Positions 1-7,380 of a DNA stretch of 16,614 nucleotides are shown here, piece after piece. The notes under the pieces were generated by a model. It worked only from the letters and a program-made list of their open reading frames with translations. It was not told the DNA's origin and searched no databases. The stretch comes from Phycisphaerae bacterium (GTDB lineage Bacteria; Planctomycetota; Phycisphaerae; Sedimentisphaerales; SG8-4), in the NCBI GenBank assembly GCA_030603035.1, contig JAUVYQ010000048.1, forward strand, positions 1 through 16,614, in the 5' to 3' direction. The translations under genes were made by a program, and so were the position numbers. Position 1 is the stretch's first letter, and each line of letters opens with the position of its first letter.

Positions 1-2
1 AT

Positions 3-16
3 ACGCAATACGAGCT
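3..16. repeat. Heptad repeat (ACGNNNN), window-edge remnant
   Basis: Two 7-bp units, ACGCAAT and ACGAGCT, end one base before the dnaJ start codon. They match the arrays at 1969-2010 and 14709-14743; the rest of this copy probably lies outside the window. No Shine-Dalgarno motif is visible in the 17 bases before dnaJ, so the repeat occupies the place where one would be expected. Confidence 0.6.
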
Positions 17-17
17 T

Positions 18-1172
18 ATGGCCAAGCGGGATTATTATGAAGTTCTGGGGGTAAGTAAAAGCGCCTCTACCGACGATATAAAACGCTCATATCGGCGTAA
101 GGCAATGAAGCATCATCCCGATAAGAACCCGGATGATAAACAGGCCGAGGCAAAGTTCAAGGAATGCGCCGAGGCCTACGAAGTCTTAAGCGACCCCGAA
201 AAGCGCCGGCGATATGACCAGTTCGGCCACGAAGGTCTTCGCGGAATAGGAATGCGTGACTACACGCATATGAGGTGGCAGGATATCGGCAGTATATTTG
301 AAGATATCTTCGGCTTCGACGATTTCTTCAGCGGTATCTTCGGAGGTCGCGGCAGAAAGACAGCCCGGCGAACCGGGCCGGCTCGCGGCTATGACCTGGA
401 AACCATCGTCGAACTAATGCTTAACGATATTGCTCAAGGCGCCGAAAAAACCATCGAATTCACGCGGCAGGATATGTGCTCCGAATGCAGCGGTACCGGC
501 TGTGCCAGAGGAACAAAACCCGGCCGATGCACCAGTTGCGGCGGAACCGGCCAGGTCGCAAGAGGAGGCGGCTTCTTCCAGATGGTCTCGACCTGTCCGC
601 AATGCAGAGGCAGCGGACAAATCATTACCAGCCCCTGCAAAAAATGCAAAGGCACCGGCAGAGTCCCCAAAAAAAGAAGCGTCAATATCAAAATCCCACC
701 CGGCGTCCACGAAGGACAGGGTATAAGGGCCGCCAACGAGGGCGAACCCGGCCGAGCAGGCGGACCAAGAGGCGACCTCTATTGCTACGCCAGAATAAAA
801 CCGCACGAATTCCTGCAGCGGGATGGGAACAACCTGATTGCAGTTGTCCCCATAAGCTTTACCCAGGCCGCTCTGGGGACAACTATCGAGGTGCCAAGTC
901 TCAACGGCACAAGAGGCCTGAAAATCCCGCCAGGCACCCAATACGGAAGTATCTTTAGAATAAAAGGCCAGGGCCTGCCGGACATCAGAACACACCGAAC
1001 AGGCGACCAGCTTGTGCAAATCACTATCGAAACGCCGGCAAAACTAAACGCAAAACAACAAGAGCTCCTCAGAGAATTCGCCAAAACCGAAAACAAAACC
1101 GTTTTCCCTCAATCCAGAAGGTTTTTCGAGAAACTGAAAAAGTATTTTGGTAATCCGCCGGAGGCGGAATGA
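18..1172 (+). CDS. dnaJ: Chaperone protein DnaJ (type I Hsp40)
   Basis: Cytoplasmic co-chaperone that delivers unfolded clients to DnaK and stimulates its ATPase. The 384-residue product has the usual type I order. The J domain (about residues 4-70) has the HPD triad at 33-35. A short Gly/Phe-rich linker (about 92-112) follows. Four CxxCxGxG zinc-finger motifs lie at about 154-161, 171-178, 193-200 and 207-214, then the C-terminal substrate-binding domain. Length is normal for the family. The ATG at 18 gives the canonical start ([12 protein letters not shown]), but no ribosome binding site is visible and a heptad repeat directly precedes it. The stop overlaps the start of grpE (ATGA), so the two are translationally coupled. 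dnaK is not in the window. Confidence 0.96.
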   Translation: MAKRDYYEVLGVSKSASTDDIKRSYRRKAMKHHPDKNPDDKQAEAKFKECAEAYEVLSDPEKRRRYDQFGHEGLRGIGMRDYTHMRWQDIGSIFEDIFGFDDFFSGIFGGRGRKTARRTGPARGYDLETIVELMLNDIAQGAEKTIEFTRQDMCSECSGTGCARGTKPGRCTSCGGTGQVARGGGFFQMVSTCPQCRGSGQIITSPCKKCKGTGRVPKKRSVNIKIPPGVHEGQGIRAANEGEPGRAGGPRGDLYCYARIKPHEFLQRDGNNLIAVVPISFTQAALGTTIEVPSLNGTRGLKIPPGTQYGSIFRIKGQGLPDIRTHRTGDQLVQITIETPAKLNAKQQELLREFAKTENKTVFPQSRRFFEKLKKYFGNPPEAE

Positions 1173-1948
1173 AAAATAAAAGTAAAGAAAAACCAAAAGA
1201 ACAAAAAGAGGCTGAGGTAAGAAACAGTGAGCTATCAGACTCCTTCTATGGACTGCTGGACAAACTACTTCCGCTGGGCAAAAAATCCTTCTTAGAAGTA
1301 CTAGAAGAAAAACAGAAACATTTGGTAAATATACGAGATAAAGAAAAGGATGACCTCAAGTACGCGCTTGAGTTTGAAAAGGCAATAAATAGCGGTTGGA
1401 AAGAATACGCGAACATTCTTTTCGCTCAATACCAGCGCGTCAGCGCCGACTACGCAAATTTCCAAAAGCGGGTCCCCAAACAAATCACCGACACGATTTG
1501 CTACGAAAAGGAAAGGTTCATAAAAACGCTGCTGCCGGCCCTGGATAATTTTGAATCCGCCTTAGGCGGACTCCGGGATGCACACTCAGCCGAAAATACC
1601 GATGTGCTCATCAAGGGCGTCCGGATTATTTACGACCAGATGCTCGATATCTTAAAATCGCACGGCGTTGAGCAGATAAAGGCATTAGGTGAAAAGTTCG
1701 ACCCCGCCCTGCACGAGGCAATGACACAAAAAGTCGAGCCAGAGCAGGAAGAAAACATTGTGCTCGAAGAGTTCCAGAAGGGATACAAACTCAACGGCCG
1801 GGTCATTCGGCCAACCAAAGTGATTGTCAATAAGCTGCAATCAGAACAAACAGCTCAACAGCAGATGCCCACTGAAGAAAAGCCACAGCAGCAGGCGCAG
1901 TCACCGGAAAAAATAACCGACAAATATGAAAAAAACGATACGGAGTGA
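1169..1948 (+). CDS. grpE: Nucleotide exchange factor GrpE
   Basis: Cytoplasmic cofactor that releases ADP from DnaK, working with DnaJ. The 259-residue product has a charged N-terminal extension, a long predicted coiled coil (about 40-110) and the GrpE head. The head includes the typical stretches [31 protein letters not shown] and [18 protein letters not shown]. The last 35 or so residues are Gln/Glu/Lys-rich and low complexity, and the N-terminal extension is also longer than in many GrpE proteins. The ATG overlaps the dnaJ TGA by the ATGA arrangement. A strong GGAGG lies just upstream at about 1160-1164. Order dnaJ-grpE differs from the common grpE-dnaK-dnaJ. Just past the stop lie a small hairpin and a heptad array. 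Confidence 0.93.
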   Translation: MKNKSKEKPKEQKEAEVRNSELSDSFYGLLDKLLPLGKKSFLEVLEEKQKHLVNIRDKEKDDLKYALEFEKAINSGWKEYANILFAQYQRVSADYANFQKRVPKQITDTICYEKERFIKTLLPALDNFESALGGLRDAHSAENTDVLIKGVRIIYDQMLDILKSHGVEQIKALGEKFDPALHEAMTQKVEPEQEENIVLEEFQKGYKLNGRVIRPTKVIVNKLQSEQTAQQQMPTEEKPQQQAQSPEKITDKYEKNDTE

Positions 1949-2010
1949 TACCGTATTGCGTTTATTTTACGCAATACGCAATACGCAATACGATATACGC
2001 AATACGAAAA
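1938..2010. repeat. Heptad repeat array with leading inverted unit
   Basis: Six consecutive 7-bp units fill 1969-2010: ACGCAAT three times, ACGATAT, ACGCAAT, ACGAAAA. Upstream, CGTATTGCGT (1952-1961) is the exact reverse complement of 1969-1978, giving a 10-bp stem with a 7-base loop. A second small stem pairs ATACGG (1938-1943) with CCGTAT (1951-1956) across the grpE stop codon. The array ends one base before the ATG of the FmdB-type gene and replaces any Shine-Dalgarno motif. It is the same family as 14709-14743 and, with a different sequence, 14028-14062. Confidence 0.85.
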
Positions 2011-2011
2011 A

Positions 2012-2326
2012 ATGCCCACTTATGACTATATATGTGAAAGTTGCGGATATGAGTTTGAGCGGTTTCAGTCTATATCCGCCAGACCCATCCGCAAATGCCC
2101 GAATTGTGATAAAGCGACCTTGAAACGGCTAATCGGCGCCGGCTCAGGCGTAATCTTCAAAGGCGCCGGGTTCTATCAAACCGATTATAGAAGCGAAAGC
2201 TACAAAAAAGCCGAAAAAAGCGAGAAAACCAAAACCGAGAAAAAGAAAACCGAGACCAAAACCAAAGATTCAAAAACCACTGACAAAACAAAACCCGGTA
2301 CAAAAAACGAAAAGAAACCAACCTGA
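2012..2326 (+). CDS. FmdB-type zinc-ribbon protein
   Basis: A 104-residue protein beginning MPTYDYICESCGYEFERFQS, the standard start of the FmdB/CxxC_CxxC_SSSS putative regulatory family. The zinc ribbon uses Cys8/Cys11 (CESC) and Cys30/Cys33 (CPNC); the following segment ends in the family-typical GAGSGVIFKGAGFYQTDY. From about residue 70 the chain is a Lys/Thr/Glu-rich low-complexity tail, probably disordered. The molecular role of the family is not established. It follows grpE with about 60 bases of heptad repeat between them, and no ribosome binding site is seen. It converges on the blaR1-like gene with only 9 bases between the two stop codons. Confidence 0.88.
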   Translation: MPTYDYICESCGYEFERFQSISARPIRKCPNCDKATLKRLIGAGSGVIFKGAGFYQTDYRSESYKKAEKSEKTKTEKKKTETKTKDSKTTDKTKPGTKNEKKPT

Positions 2327-2335
2327 AACTGTCGC

Positions 2336-5176
2336 CTATTCGAGTGAAATTCTAACGTAGCAGCTGCCCTCTTCGGTTTTTTCCTTAACCTCCAGCAATA
2401 CTATTGGCTCTAAGCCGGCTTCGACCTTTTTGATAATATCTTCGAGTGTAATTCCGTACGCAGCCATTTGCTTTTTAGCCGGTTCCGGCAGCACAGCATT
2501 CGCAGCCTTTAAGCCAGCCAATGGAATTCTAAGCGAAATATCCTTTACCCCAGCTTCACTGCTTTCGTCAACATCAATCCTTAAAATTCTTGCAGTTTTT
2601 GCTTTTTGTCTGGCTGGTTTTGTAGTTCCAACGACTGAGGTTATGCGGGATATATCCGGCACTTGTTGATTAGAGCCTTTTTCTGCAAAATATAGATTGC
2701 CGAAGCTACTGCCGCCATCGCCTGGATAAAAGCTCAAATGCAGCCAGCCGTCCTTAAGATAAGTAAAGGTGCGTGTAAATTCTCCGGTGCCGCGTTTTAC
2801 GATTGGGCCTTGTTCGCTGCGAGTTTCGCCGTTGGTTGCGTAAATGTGGAGCATTGCCTGCTCGTGTGAGAACAACCTGTATTTTCCTTTTATTGTGTAA
2901 GTCTGGCCGACTTGTAGCCTGTAGAAAGGGCCTAATATTTGGGTAATTTCAATCCAGTCGTTTTCCAAAAATCCTTGTTTTGTTATTTCAAAGTTGACCA
3001 GATATGATTGTTGTTGAGCTACAGTATCATTAGCGGCCAACTTCTCCGCAATTTGTCCATTCGACATTTTTACCTGTAACGCAGTCTGATTGTTGTTTTC
3101 ATCGGACTCTTCAATCGCATTGTCGTAATCCAGAATTACATGGAATTCATACTGTCCATCCGGCAAATGAAAATCACGTGTGCGTTCATTCCAGCTTTTT
3201 CCAGGCTCAATTGGTCCTGCTTCATGCCAGCCACTGTGCGCACTACCGGCCTCATCCAAATTATTTGCTGGATTACCGCGATAGAATCTTAGTTTTAATT
3301 TAGGAATATTAACATTACTCTGATTATGAATAGAAACCACGAGATTACAAAGGCCTCGTTTCTCGTCTAAACGAATATCAAAATCCGCAGGTGTGATATC
3401 AAAATCAATCTGCCCAGCGGCTTTTTGATTATTCTCTGTGGCCAAACTTCTTTCAACTTCAATTCTAACCTCGGTTTTTTTGTCCTTGAAACGCTCAACA
3501 AATTTTCTGTCACTTTCTTTCTGCTTTTGTGGGTCTGCATATTCGACCCAGCGGGTTGTCCATTTTATCTTTTCACCTGAAAATGCGGGCTTTCTACCCT
3601 CTTCATTCCACCATTTACCCCATTGTTGCCAATCTGTCCCGAAATTTTTACCGGTCAGTCGTACAAGAGATATTTGTGCCCAGAAACGCGTATTCTGATT
3701 GTAGTGGTACACGAGATGAATCAGCTCAGGAACCACCGAGTCATCACCAATAATCCCCAAAGCTCTGGTAGCCATCCAGCGATCCCGGTTATCTTTTTCA
3801 CGATGCTCGGCAGCAATCTTAAGCAGAGGCTTAACGGCCTTTTTGCTCTTGATAGCCGCAAGACTATTTATAGCGTTATAATATTTCTTATTCCAAGGCC
3901 CTTGCAAGATTGCAATCCATTTTTCCTCTAACTCTGCCTTGGCTGATTCAGAAAGGTCGGTATGTTCGCTACGATCTAAATAATCAGCGAATTTCTTTTC
4001 GGTCCATTCCATATAAACTCTCTGTGCTTCGTTTAACTCTTTTGGGCCGACTTCTATAGGTGTTTCTAAAGCGGTTTGTCTTGCTGGGCCGCAACCCATC
4101 GGCAATACGACAGCGCCAATAACAACTATTGCGAACAATCCCAAAATTCCAACTTTTGCACTTTTCGGTATTGGTCGATTTAACATAATTTTTATCCTTT
4201 CCTTTAATGCACTTTTCGATTCCACAACACCTATCACACGCAGACTCAAATTCGGCCGCCAGAACGCCATCTCCCCGATGTCAATAAGCGTATTACTGTA
4301 GCTGTCGGCCTCTGCCCCGAGGGCAACAAGCACCATCTCATCAACCGCCTGCTCTCTGACCCTGCGCACCATCGCATTTGCAAGCCACAGCAGCGGATTG
4401 TAAAAATACACTATCTGCAAAACGGTCTGCACTACATTCACCCATATATCCCGCCGTTTAATATGAGCAAGTTCGTGTATCAAAACGGCCTTTAACTTCT
4501 CCAGCGACAGCTTTTCGAGAAGCGTAGTCGGCATCAAAATCATCGGCTTAAATAATCCGCAAACAGCAGGACTGGCCATATTGTCAGACAATCTCAATTC
4601 GATAGTTTTTCGAATGCCGATCTGAGAACGACACTCATTGAGCGCATCAAGCAATCGTCCCTTCGCGGGCTTGCTTTGAGCGACCAGTGCTTTAACAAAC
4701 CACACCCGCTGAATGAGCAACGCTGAGAGAACCAACACCCCTGCAAGCCAGCCCAAAAACACCAACCCCTGCCAGCAGATTGGCTCAAGCTTAACCTCAG
4801 CCGGTACCGTTTCATTCACCGCTGATTCTAAAGTAACAACTTCCGCTTGTGTCGGCACCGCAGCCGGTACAGCTTGTTCCACTGTTGGCGTCGGCTTCTG
4901 TTCTGATACAGAAGTTTCAGTCGGCCAGTAATCGGCCAGCCAGTATCCGATTCCGGTAGGCAGTGCGAAAGATGTCGGCAGGATGAGTTTGACAAATACC
5001 AGCATCCACACGCAATAGCGAAACACAGCCCGCACCCGCTTTCGCAGCAAAAAATCAATAATCAGCAGCAGAATAATCAGCACGCTGGATTGGACAAATA
5101 TGCTCACTGCGTAATCCCAAAAGCCCTGGCCTATATTGTTCAAACCCGTTATACAAGTGTTAATTGCCTGGTTCAT
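2336..5176 (-). CDS. BlaR1-like M56 membrane metalloprotease with HEAT-like and CARDB-like C-terminal domains
   Basis: A 946-residue membrane protein of the M56 (BlaR1/MecR1) peptidase family. Predicted membrane segments lie at about 28-45, 52-70, 137-160 and 343-362. The zinc-protease motif HELAH is at 234-238, with Glu275 (REQAVDE) the likely third ligand. Unlike classical BlaR1, no penicillin-binding sensor follows. Instead there is a HEAT-repeat-like helical segment (about 430-530, including DRWMATRALGIIGDDSVVPEL), a CARDB-like beta domain (about 590-705, ending IEESDENNN) and an unassigned C-terminal region. By family analogy the protease would inactivate the BlaI repressor after an external signal; the ligand is unknown. 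It starts at ATG 5176 with GGGAG about 8 bases upstream, 40 bases after the blaI stop, so the two form one operon. Confidence 0.85.
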   Translation of the reverse strand: MNQAINTCITGLNNIGQGFWDYAVSIFVQSSVLIILLLIIDFLLRKRVRAVFRYCVWMLVFVKLILPTSFALPTGIGYWLADYWPTETSVSEQKPTPTVEQAVPAAVPTQAEVVTLESAVNETVPAEVKLEPICWQGLVFLGWLAGVLVLSALLIQRVWFVKALVAQSKPAKGRLLDALNECRSQIGIRKTIELRLSDNMASPAVCGLFKPMILMPTTLLEKLSLEKLKAVLIHELAHIKRRDIWVNVVQTVLQIVYFYNPLLWLANAMVRRVREQAVDEMVLVALGAEADSYSNTLIDIGEMAFWRPNLSLRVIGVVESKSALKERIKIMLNRPIPKSAKVGILGLFAIVVIGAVVLPMGCGPARQTALETPIEVGPKELNEAQRVYMEWTEKKFADYLDRSEHTDLSESAKAELEEKWIAILQGPWNKKYYNAINSLAAIKSKKAVKPLLKIAAEHREKDNRDRWMATRALGIIGDDSVVPELIHLVYHYNQNTRFWAQISLVRLTGKNFGTDWQQWGKWWNEEGRKPAFSGEKIKWTTRWVEYADPQKQKESDRKFVERFKDKKTEVRIEVERSLATENNQKAAGQIDFDITPADFDIRLDEKRGLCNLVVSIHNQSNVNIPKLKLRFYRGNPANNLDEAGSAHSGWHEAGPIEPGKSWNERTRDFHLPDGQYEFHVILDYDNAIEESDENNNQTALQVKMSNGQIAEKLAANDTVAQQQSYLVNFEITKQGFLENDWIEITQILGPFYRLQVGQTYTIKGKYRLFSHEQAMLHIYATNGETRSEQGPIVKRGTGEFTRTFTYLKDGWLHLSFYPGDGGSSFGNLYFAEKGSNQQVPDISRITSVVGTTKPARQKAKTARILRIDVDESSEAGVKDISLRIPLAGLKAANAVLPEPAKKQMAAYGITLEDIIKKVEAGLEPIVLLEVKEKTEEGSCYVRISLE

Positions 5177-5216
5177 TTTTTAATCTCCCGGTATAGGCTA
5201 TGATTTTGCTTTGCAT

Positions 5217-5621
5217 TCAATTTTTCCTGCTCTTAGCCTTGTTGACAAGTTTGCGAAGCTGGGCTGATTCGGCTTTTGAAAGGCCTTCATGTTCGATTAG
5301 AAACTGCATCATCGGCGTCAGTGCCCCGTCGAAAGCACGCTTGAGCATTTTGCGGAATTCACCTCGTTTTGCGTCAACTTTGCTTATAGCGGAACTGAAA
5401 AGCTGCAGGTTGCGAATCTTTTGGATTCTGAGAAAACCTTTATTTGCCATTCGGTCCATAGTGGTCTTTACGGTACTATAGGCCCAGTCTTTACTCTTGG
5501 CGAGGGCCTCCTGGACGGTTCCGGCTGCACACGGCTCATTTTCCCAGACAACCTTCATAATGACCCATTCGGCTTCGGTTAGCTCCGTACCGGCTTTGTT
5601 GGTCTGTTTTGGTCTTGCCAT
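5217..5621 (-). CDS. blaI: BlaI/MecI-family transcriptional repressor
   Basis: A 134-residue DNA-binding protein of the penicillinase-repressor family. The winged helix spans about residues 13-75, with family landmarks LTEAEWVIMKVVWE and AYSTVKTTMDRMANKGFL. The C-terminal half (about 85-130) is helical and probably mediates dimerisation. ATG 5621 is preceded by GGAGGT at a good distance. The gene comes directly before the M56 protease gene, the usual repressor/sensor-protease arrangement. A palindrome in the promoter spacer (5659-5670) indicates autorepression of the operon. A link to beta-lactams is not implied, because no beta-lactamase gene is present and the partner lacks the penicillin-binding domain. 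Confidence 0.9.
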   Translation of the reverse strand: MARPKQTNKAGTELTEAEWVIMKVVWENEPCAAGTVQEALAKSKDWAYSTVKTTMDRMANKGFLRIQKIRNLQLFSSAISKVDAKRGEFRKMLKRAFDGALTPMMQFLIEHEGLSKAESAQLRKLVNKAKSRKN

Positions 5622-5652
5622 AATTTACCTCCATATATCGATTAAATTAGAA

Positions 5653-5679
5653 GTTATACGACAGATGTCGAATAGTCAA
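5653..5679 (-). promoter_or_regulatory. Predicted blaI promoter with embedded BlaI-type operator
   Basis: On the minus strand TTGACT (5679-5674) and TATAAC (5658-5653) resemble -35 and -10 boxes with a short 15-base spacer. The perfect inverted repeat CGACA-GA-TGTCG (5670-5659) fills the spacer right up to the -10 box. BlaI/MecI operators typically have an ACA-N2-TGT core, which this matches. Binding there would block RNA polymerase. The blaI start lies about 32 bases downstream of the -10 box. Confidence 0.6.
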
Positions 5680-5805
5680 GAAAAAAAATAAATATTTTTT
5701 GAAATTTTTTCGCCTTTTTCTCGCCAGAAACTAACAAAAATAGTAATGACGCAAAAAAAGAAGCGTGGAAATTACTTTATCAGTTTGGTGATTTGTTTGA
5801 ATTGC

Positions 5806-5821
5806 GGATGTTCAGACATCC
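5806..5821 (-). terminator. Hairpin downstream of the sigma/anti-sigma operon, possible terminator
   Basis: GGATGT-TCAG-ACATCC is a perfect 6-bp stem with a 4-base loop, about 40 bases past the anti-sigma stop. No T-run follows on the minus strand, so intrinsic termination is doubtful. The stretch 5680-5861 otherwise holds an AT-rich region upstream of blaI and no supported gene. Confidence 0.25.
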
Positions 5822-5861
5822 TGAAAAGTGCAAATAAAGCCCCCTCCGTAGAGCCAATCCG

Positions 5862-6731
5862 TTATTTGCTGCCTCCAACCACAATAGTCAGATGCACTTT
5901 TCCCACATCTGCCGCTCGAATCGCTGGCTTTTCAATCGTTTCTTCGCCCCCAAGCACACGCGGCTTCTGCGGGGTTATCAAATCGGCAATTTGCTCAGCG
6001 CTAACTCCGTCAACCACTACTTCCTTACCGGGCGTTTTGGTCTCAACGAACAGGGTTGTCGAATTGAATCTCTCCCATATATTGTCCAAATCAGCCAACA
6101 GCGAGCTCAAGTCCTCCCGGCTGCAACTAAGAGCATATATGCTTTTGTCCCCCTGGCTCCCCGGGCTGCTGTATTTTAAGCCGTTATCCTCGATCGCCTT
6201 TTTGATAAATGAGTTAACCGCAATCACATTGCTTGTCTTCAATTCAAGTCTGCCCCTGAACCCTGCAGTTGGTGGGACACTTTCAGGGGCAACAATCGTG
6301 TAAACTACGGCCGCTAAAATAGCTACCAGTCCAACCATAGCAGCGGCGGCCAAAACCTTCCGAACCAGCAAATGCCTCGCACCTGTCCGCTCGTCCAGCC
6401 CCTCGAAGGGGCGGGGCTCGTCGAAACGTTCGGCCTGCGCCGAGGGGCGTCCCCCTTGGGACTGAACCAACAGTGTTCTTCTTTCCAGTGAAGCTTTTAT
6501 CTCATCGGCCATCTCAGCCGGGGCCTCGGAACGAGGCAAAGAGCCGACTAACATTTTACTCTTCTGAAGTTCCCGAAGCCGCTGTGCAATTCGCGCATCA
6601 TCTGCTATCAGCCGTTCAACCTCAGTCGCCTCTCTCTGCGTCAGCTCTCCGTCAACGAAGCTATTGAGCAATTCTTCAATACGCCTGTTAGAAGCGTATG
6701 TATCCATATTATGTTCTTCTCTCTGGTTCAT
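5862..6731 (-). CDS. Putative transmembrane anti-sigma factor
   Basis: A 289-residue single-pass membrane protein. The N-terminal cytoplasmic segment (about 15-65, including LLNSFVDGELTQREATEVERLIADD) resembles the N-terminal helix bundle of anti-sigma factors that clamp ECF sigma factors, but the HxxxCxxC zinc motif is absent. A membrane helix covers about 126-147. The roughly 140-residue extracytoplasmic part has no domain I recognise. The ATG overlaps the sigma factor stop (ATGA), with GGAGG 10 bases upstream. A second ATG at 6707 could also serve as start. Gene order and overlap indicate that it sequesters the upstream sigma factor until a membrane or envelope signal arrives. The function is inferred from context and the N-terminal pattern. 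Confidence 0.72.
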   Translation of the reverse strand: MNQREEHNMDTYASNRRIEELLNSFVDGELTQREATEVERLIADDARIAQRLRELQKSKMLVGSLPRSEAPAEMADEIKASLERRTLLVQSQGGRPSAQAERFDEPRPFEGLDERTGARHLLVRKVLAAAAMVGLVAILAAVVYTIVAPESVPPTAGFRGRLELKTSNVIAVNSFIKKAIEDNGLKYSSPGSQGDKSIYALSCSREDLSSLLADLDNIWERFNSTTLFVETKTPGKEVVVDGVSAEQIADLITPQKPRVLGGEETIEKPAIRAADVGKVHLTIVVGGSK

Positions 6732-7321
6732 TGCAAAATGGCCTCCATAATCTCTCTCAGATTGCTCCTGGCCCTGCTCAACCTGCTTCTGACCGTGCCC
6801 AGCTCGATATCCAGCACCTCTGCAATCTGAGCATAATTCATACCTTCAATATCCCGCAGGACGACAACCGTTTTTTGCGCATCATTCAATTTCATCAGCG
6901 CCGTTATAACTATTTCGCACAGCTCCTTGTTCGCAGCGACCGCCGCCGGGTCAGGCGAACTATCATCGTTCAAAAACTCCTTCAACTGCTGCCTTGCCTG
7001 CCCATCGTCCTCGGCATCCAGGCTCTTGAGCCCGAGCTTGACGCTTCTCTGGCAGTAATTCAAAGTCAAATTAACCGCTATTCTAAACGCCCAGGTATAA
7101 AAACCGCTTCTGCCCTCGAATTTGTCTATATTCTCTATTACTTTGACAAATGTTTCCTGCGTAAGTTCCGCAGCATCTTCAGCGTTTGCGCATATCTTCA
7201 GTATGACGTTATAGATGCGGTTCTGATACTTAAGTATCAGACTTTCGGCCGCCTCAGAATCGCCCTGCCGCCACTGCTCAACTAACACGGCATCGTCGAT
7301 GTTGATATTCTCCGATTGCAC
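6728..7321 (-). CDS. ECF (sigma-70 family) RNA polymerase sigma factor
   Basis: Cytoplasmic specificity subunit of RNA polymerase. Region 2 is recognisable at about residues 30-95 (LILKYQNRIYNV, DAAELTQETFVKV, FYTWAFRIAVNLTLN). Region 4 is at about 140-190 (LNDAQKTVVVLRDIEGMNYAQIAEVL and GTVRSRLSRARSNLRE). A variable linker joins them and regions 1 and 3 are absent, as in ECF sigma factors. I choose the GTG at 7321 (197 residues) because GAGGAG sits 7 bases before it; an in-frame TTG at 7336 would add five residues but overlaps that ribosome binding site. The gene is coupled to the anti-sigma gene. A candidate ECF promoter at 7340-7364 suggests autoregulation. Confidence 0.9.
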   Translation of the reverse strand: MQSENINIDDAVLVEQWRQGDSEAAESLILKYQNRIYNVILKICANAEDAAELTQETFVKVIENIDKFEGRSGFYTWAFRIAVNLTLNYCQRSVKLGLKSLDAEDDGQARQQLKEFLNDDSSPDPAAVAANKELCEIVITALMKLNDAQKTVVVLRDIEGMNYAQIAEVLDIELGTVRSRLSRARSNLREIMEAILQ

Positions 7322-7339
7322 ACCTTTTCTCCTCAATTA

Positions 7340-7364
7340 GACCGATATTGCCCCAAAAAGTTCC
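7340..7364 (-). promoter_or_regulatory. Candidate ECF-type promoter of the sigma/anti-sigma operon
   Basis: The minus strand reads GGAAC (7364-7360), 17 bases, then GTC (7342-7340). This agrees with the general ECF pattern of an AAC-containing -35 and a GTC-containing -10 element. Transcription would start around 7335-7333, just before the GAGGAG of the GTG start at 7321. The leader would be very short. Confidence 0.45.
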
Positions 7365-7380
7365 TGTAAAAATAGGCAAT

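Noticed and set aside
414..1019. Long antisense reading frame opposite dnaJ
   Set aside because: It lies wholly within dnaJ, whose zinc fingers and J domain are certain; its translation shows no family pattern.
5746..6303. Forward frame starting like a lipoprotein (FISLVICLNCGC)
   Set aside because: Most of it is antisense to the anti-sigma gene, which is coupled to the sigma factor by an ATGA overlap. The apparent lipobox is followed by a low-complexity shadow translation.
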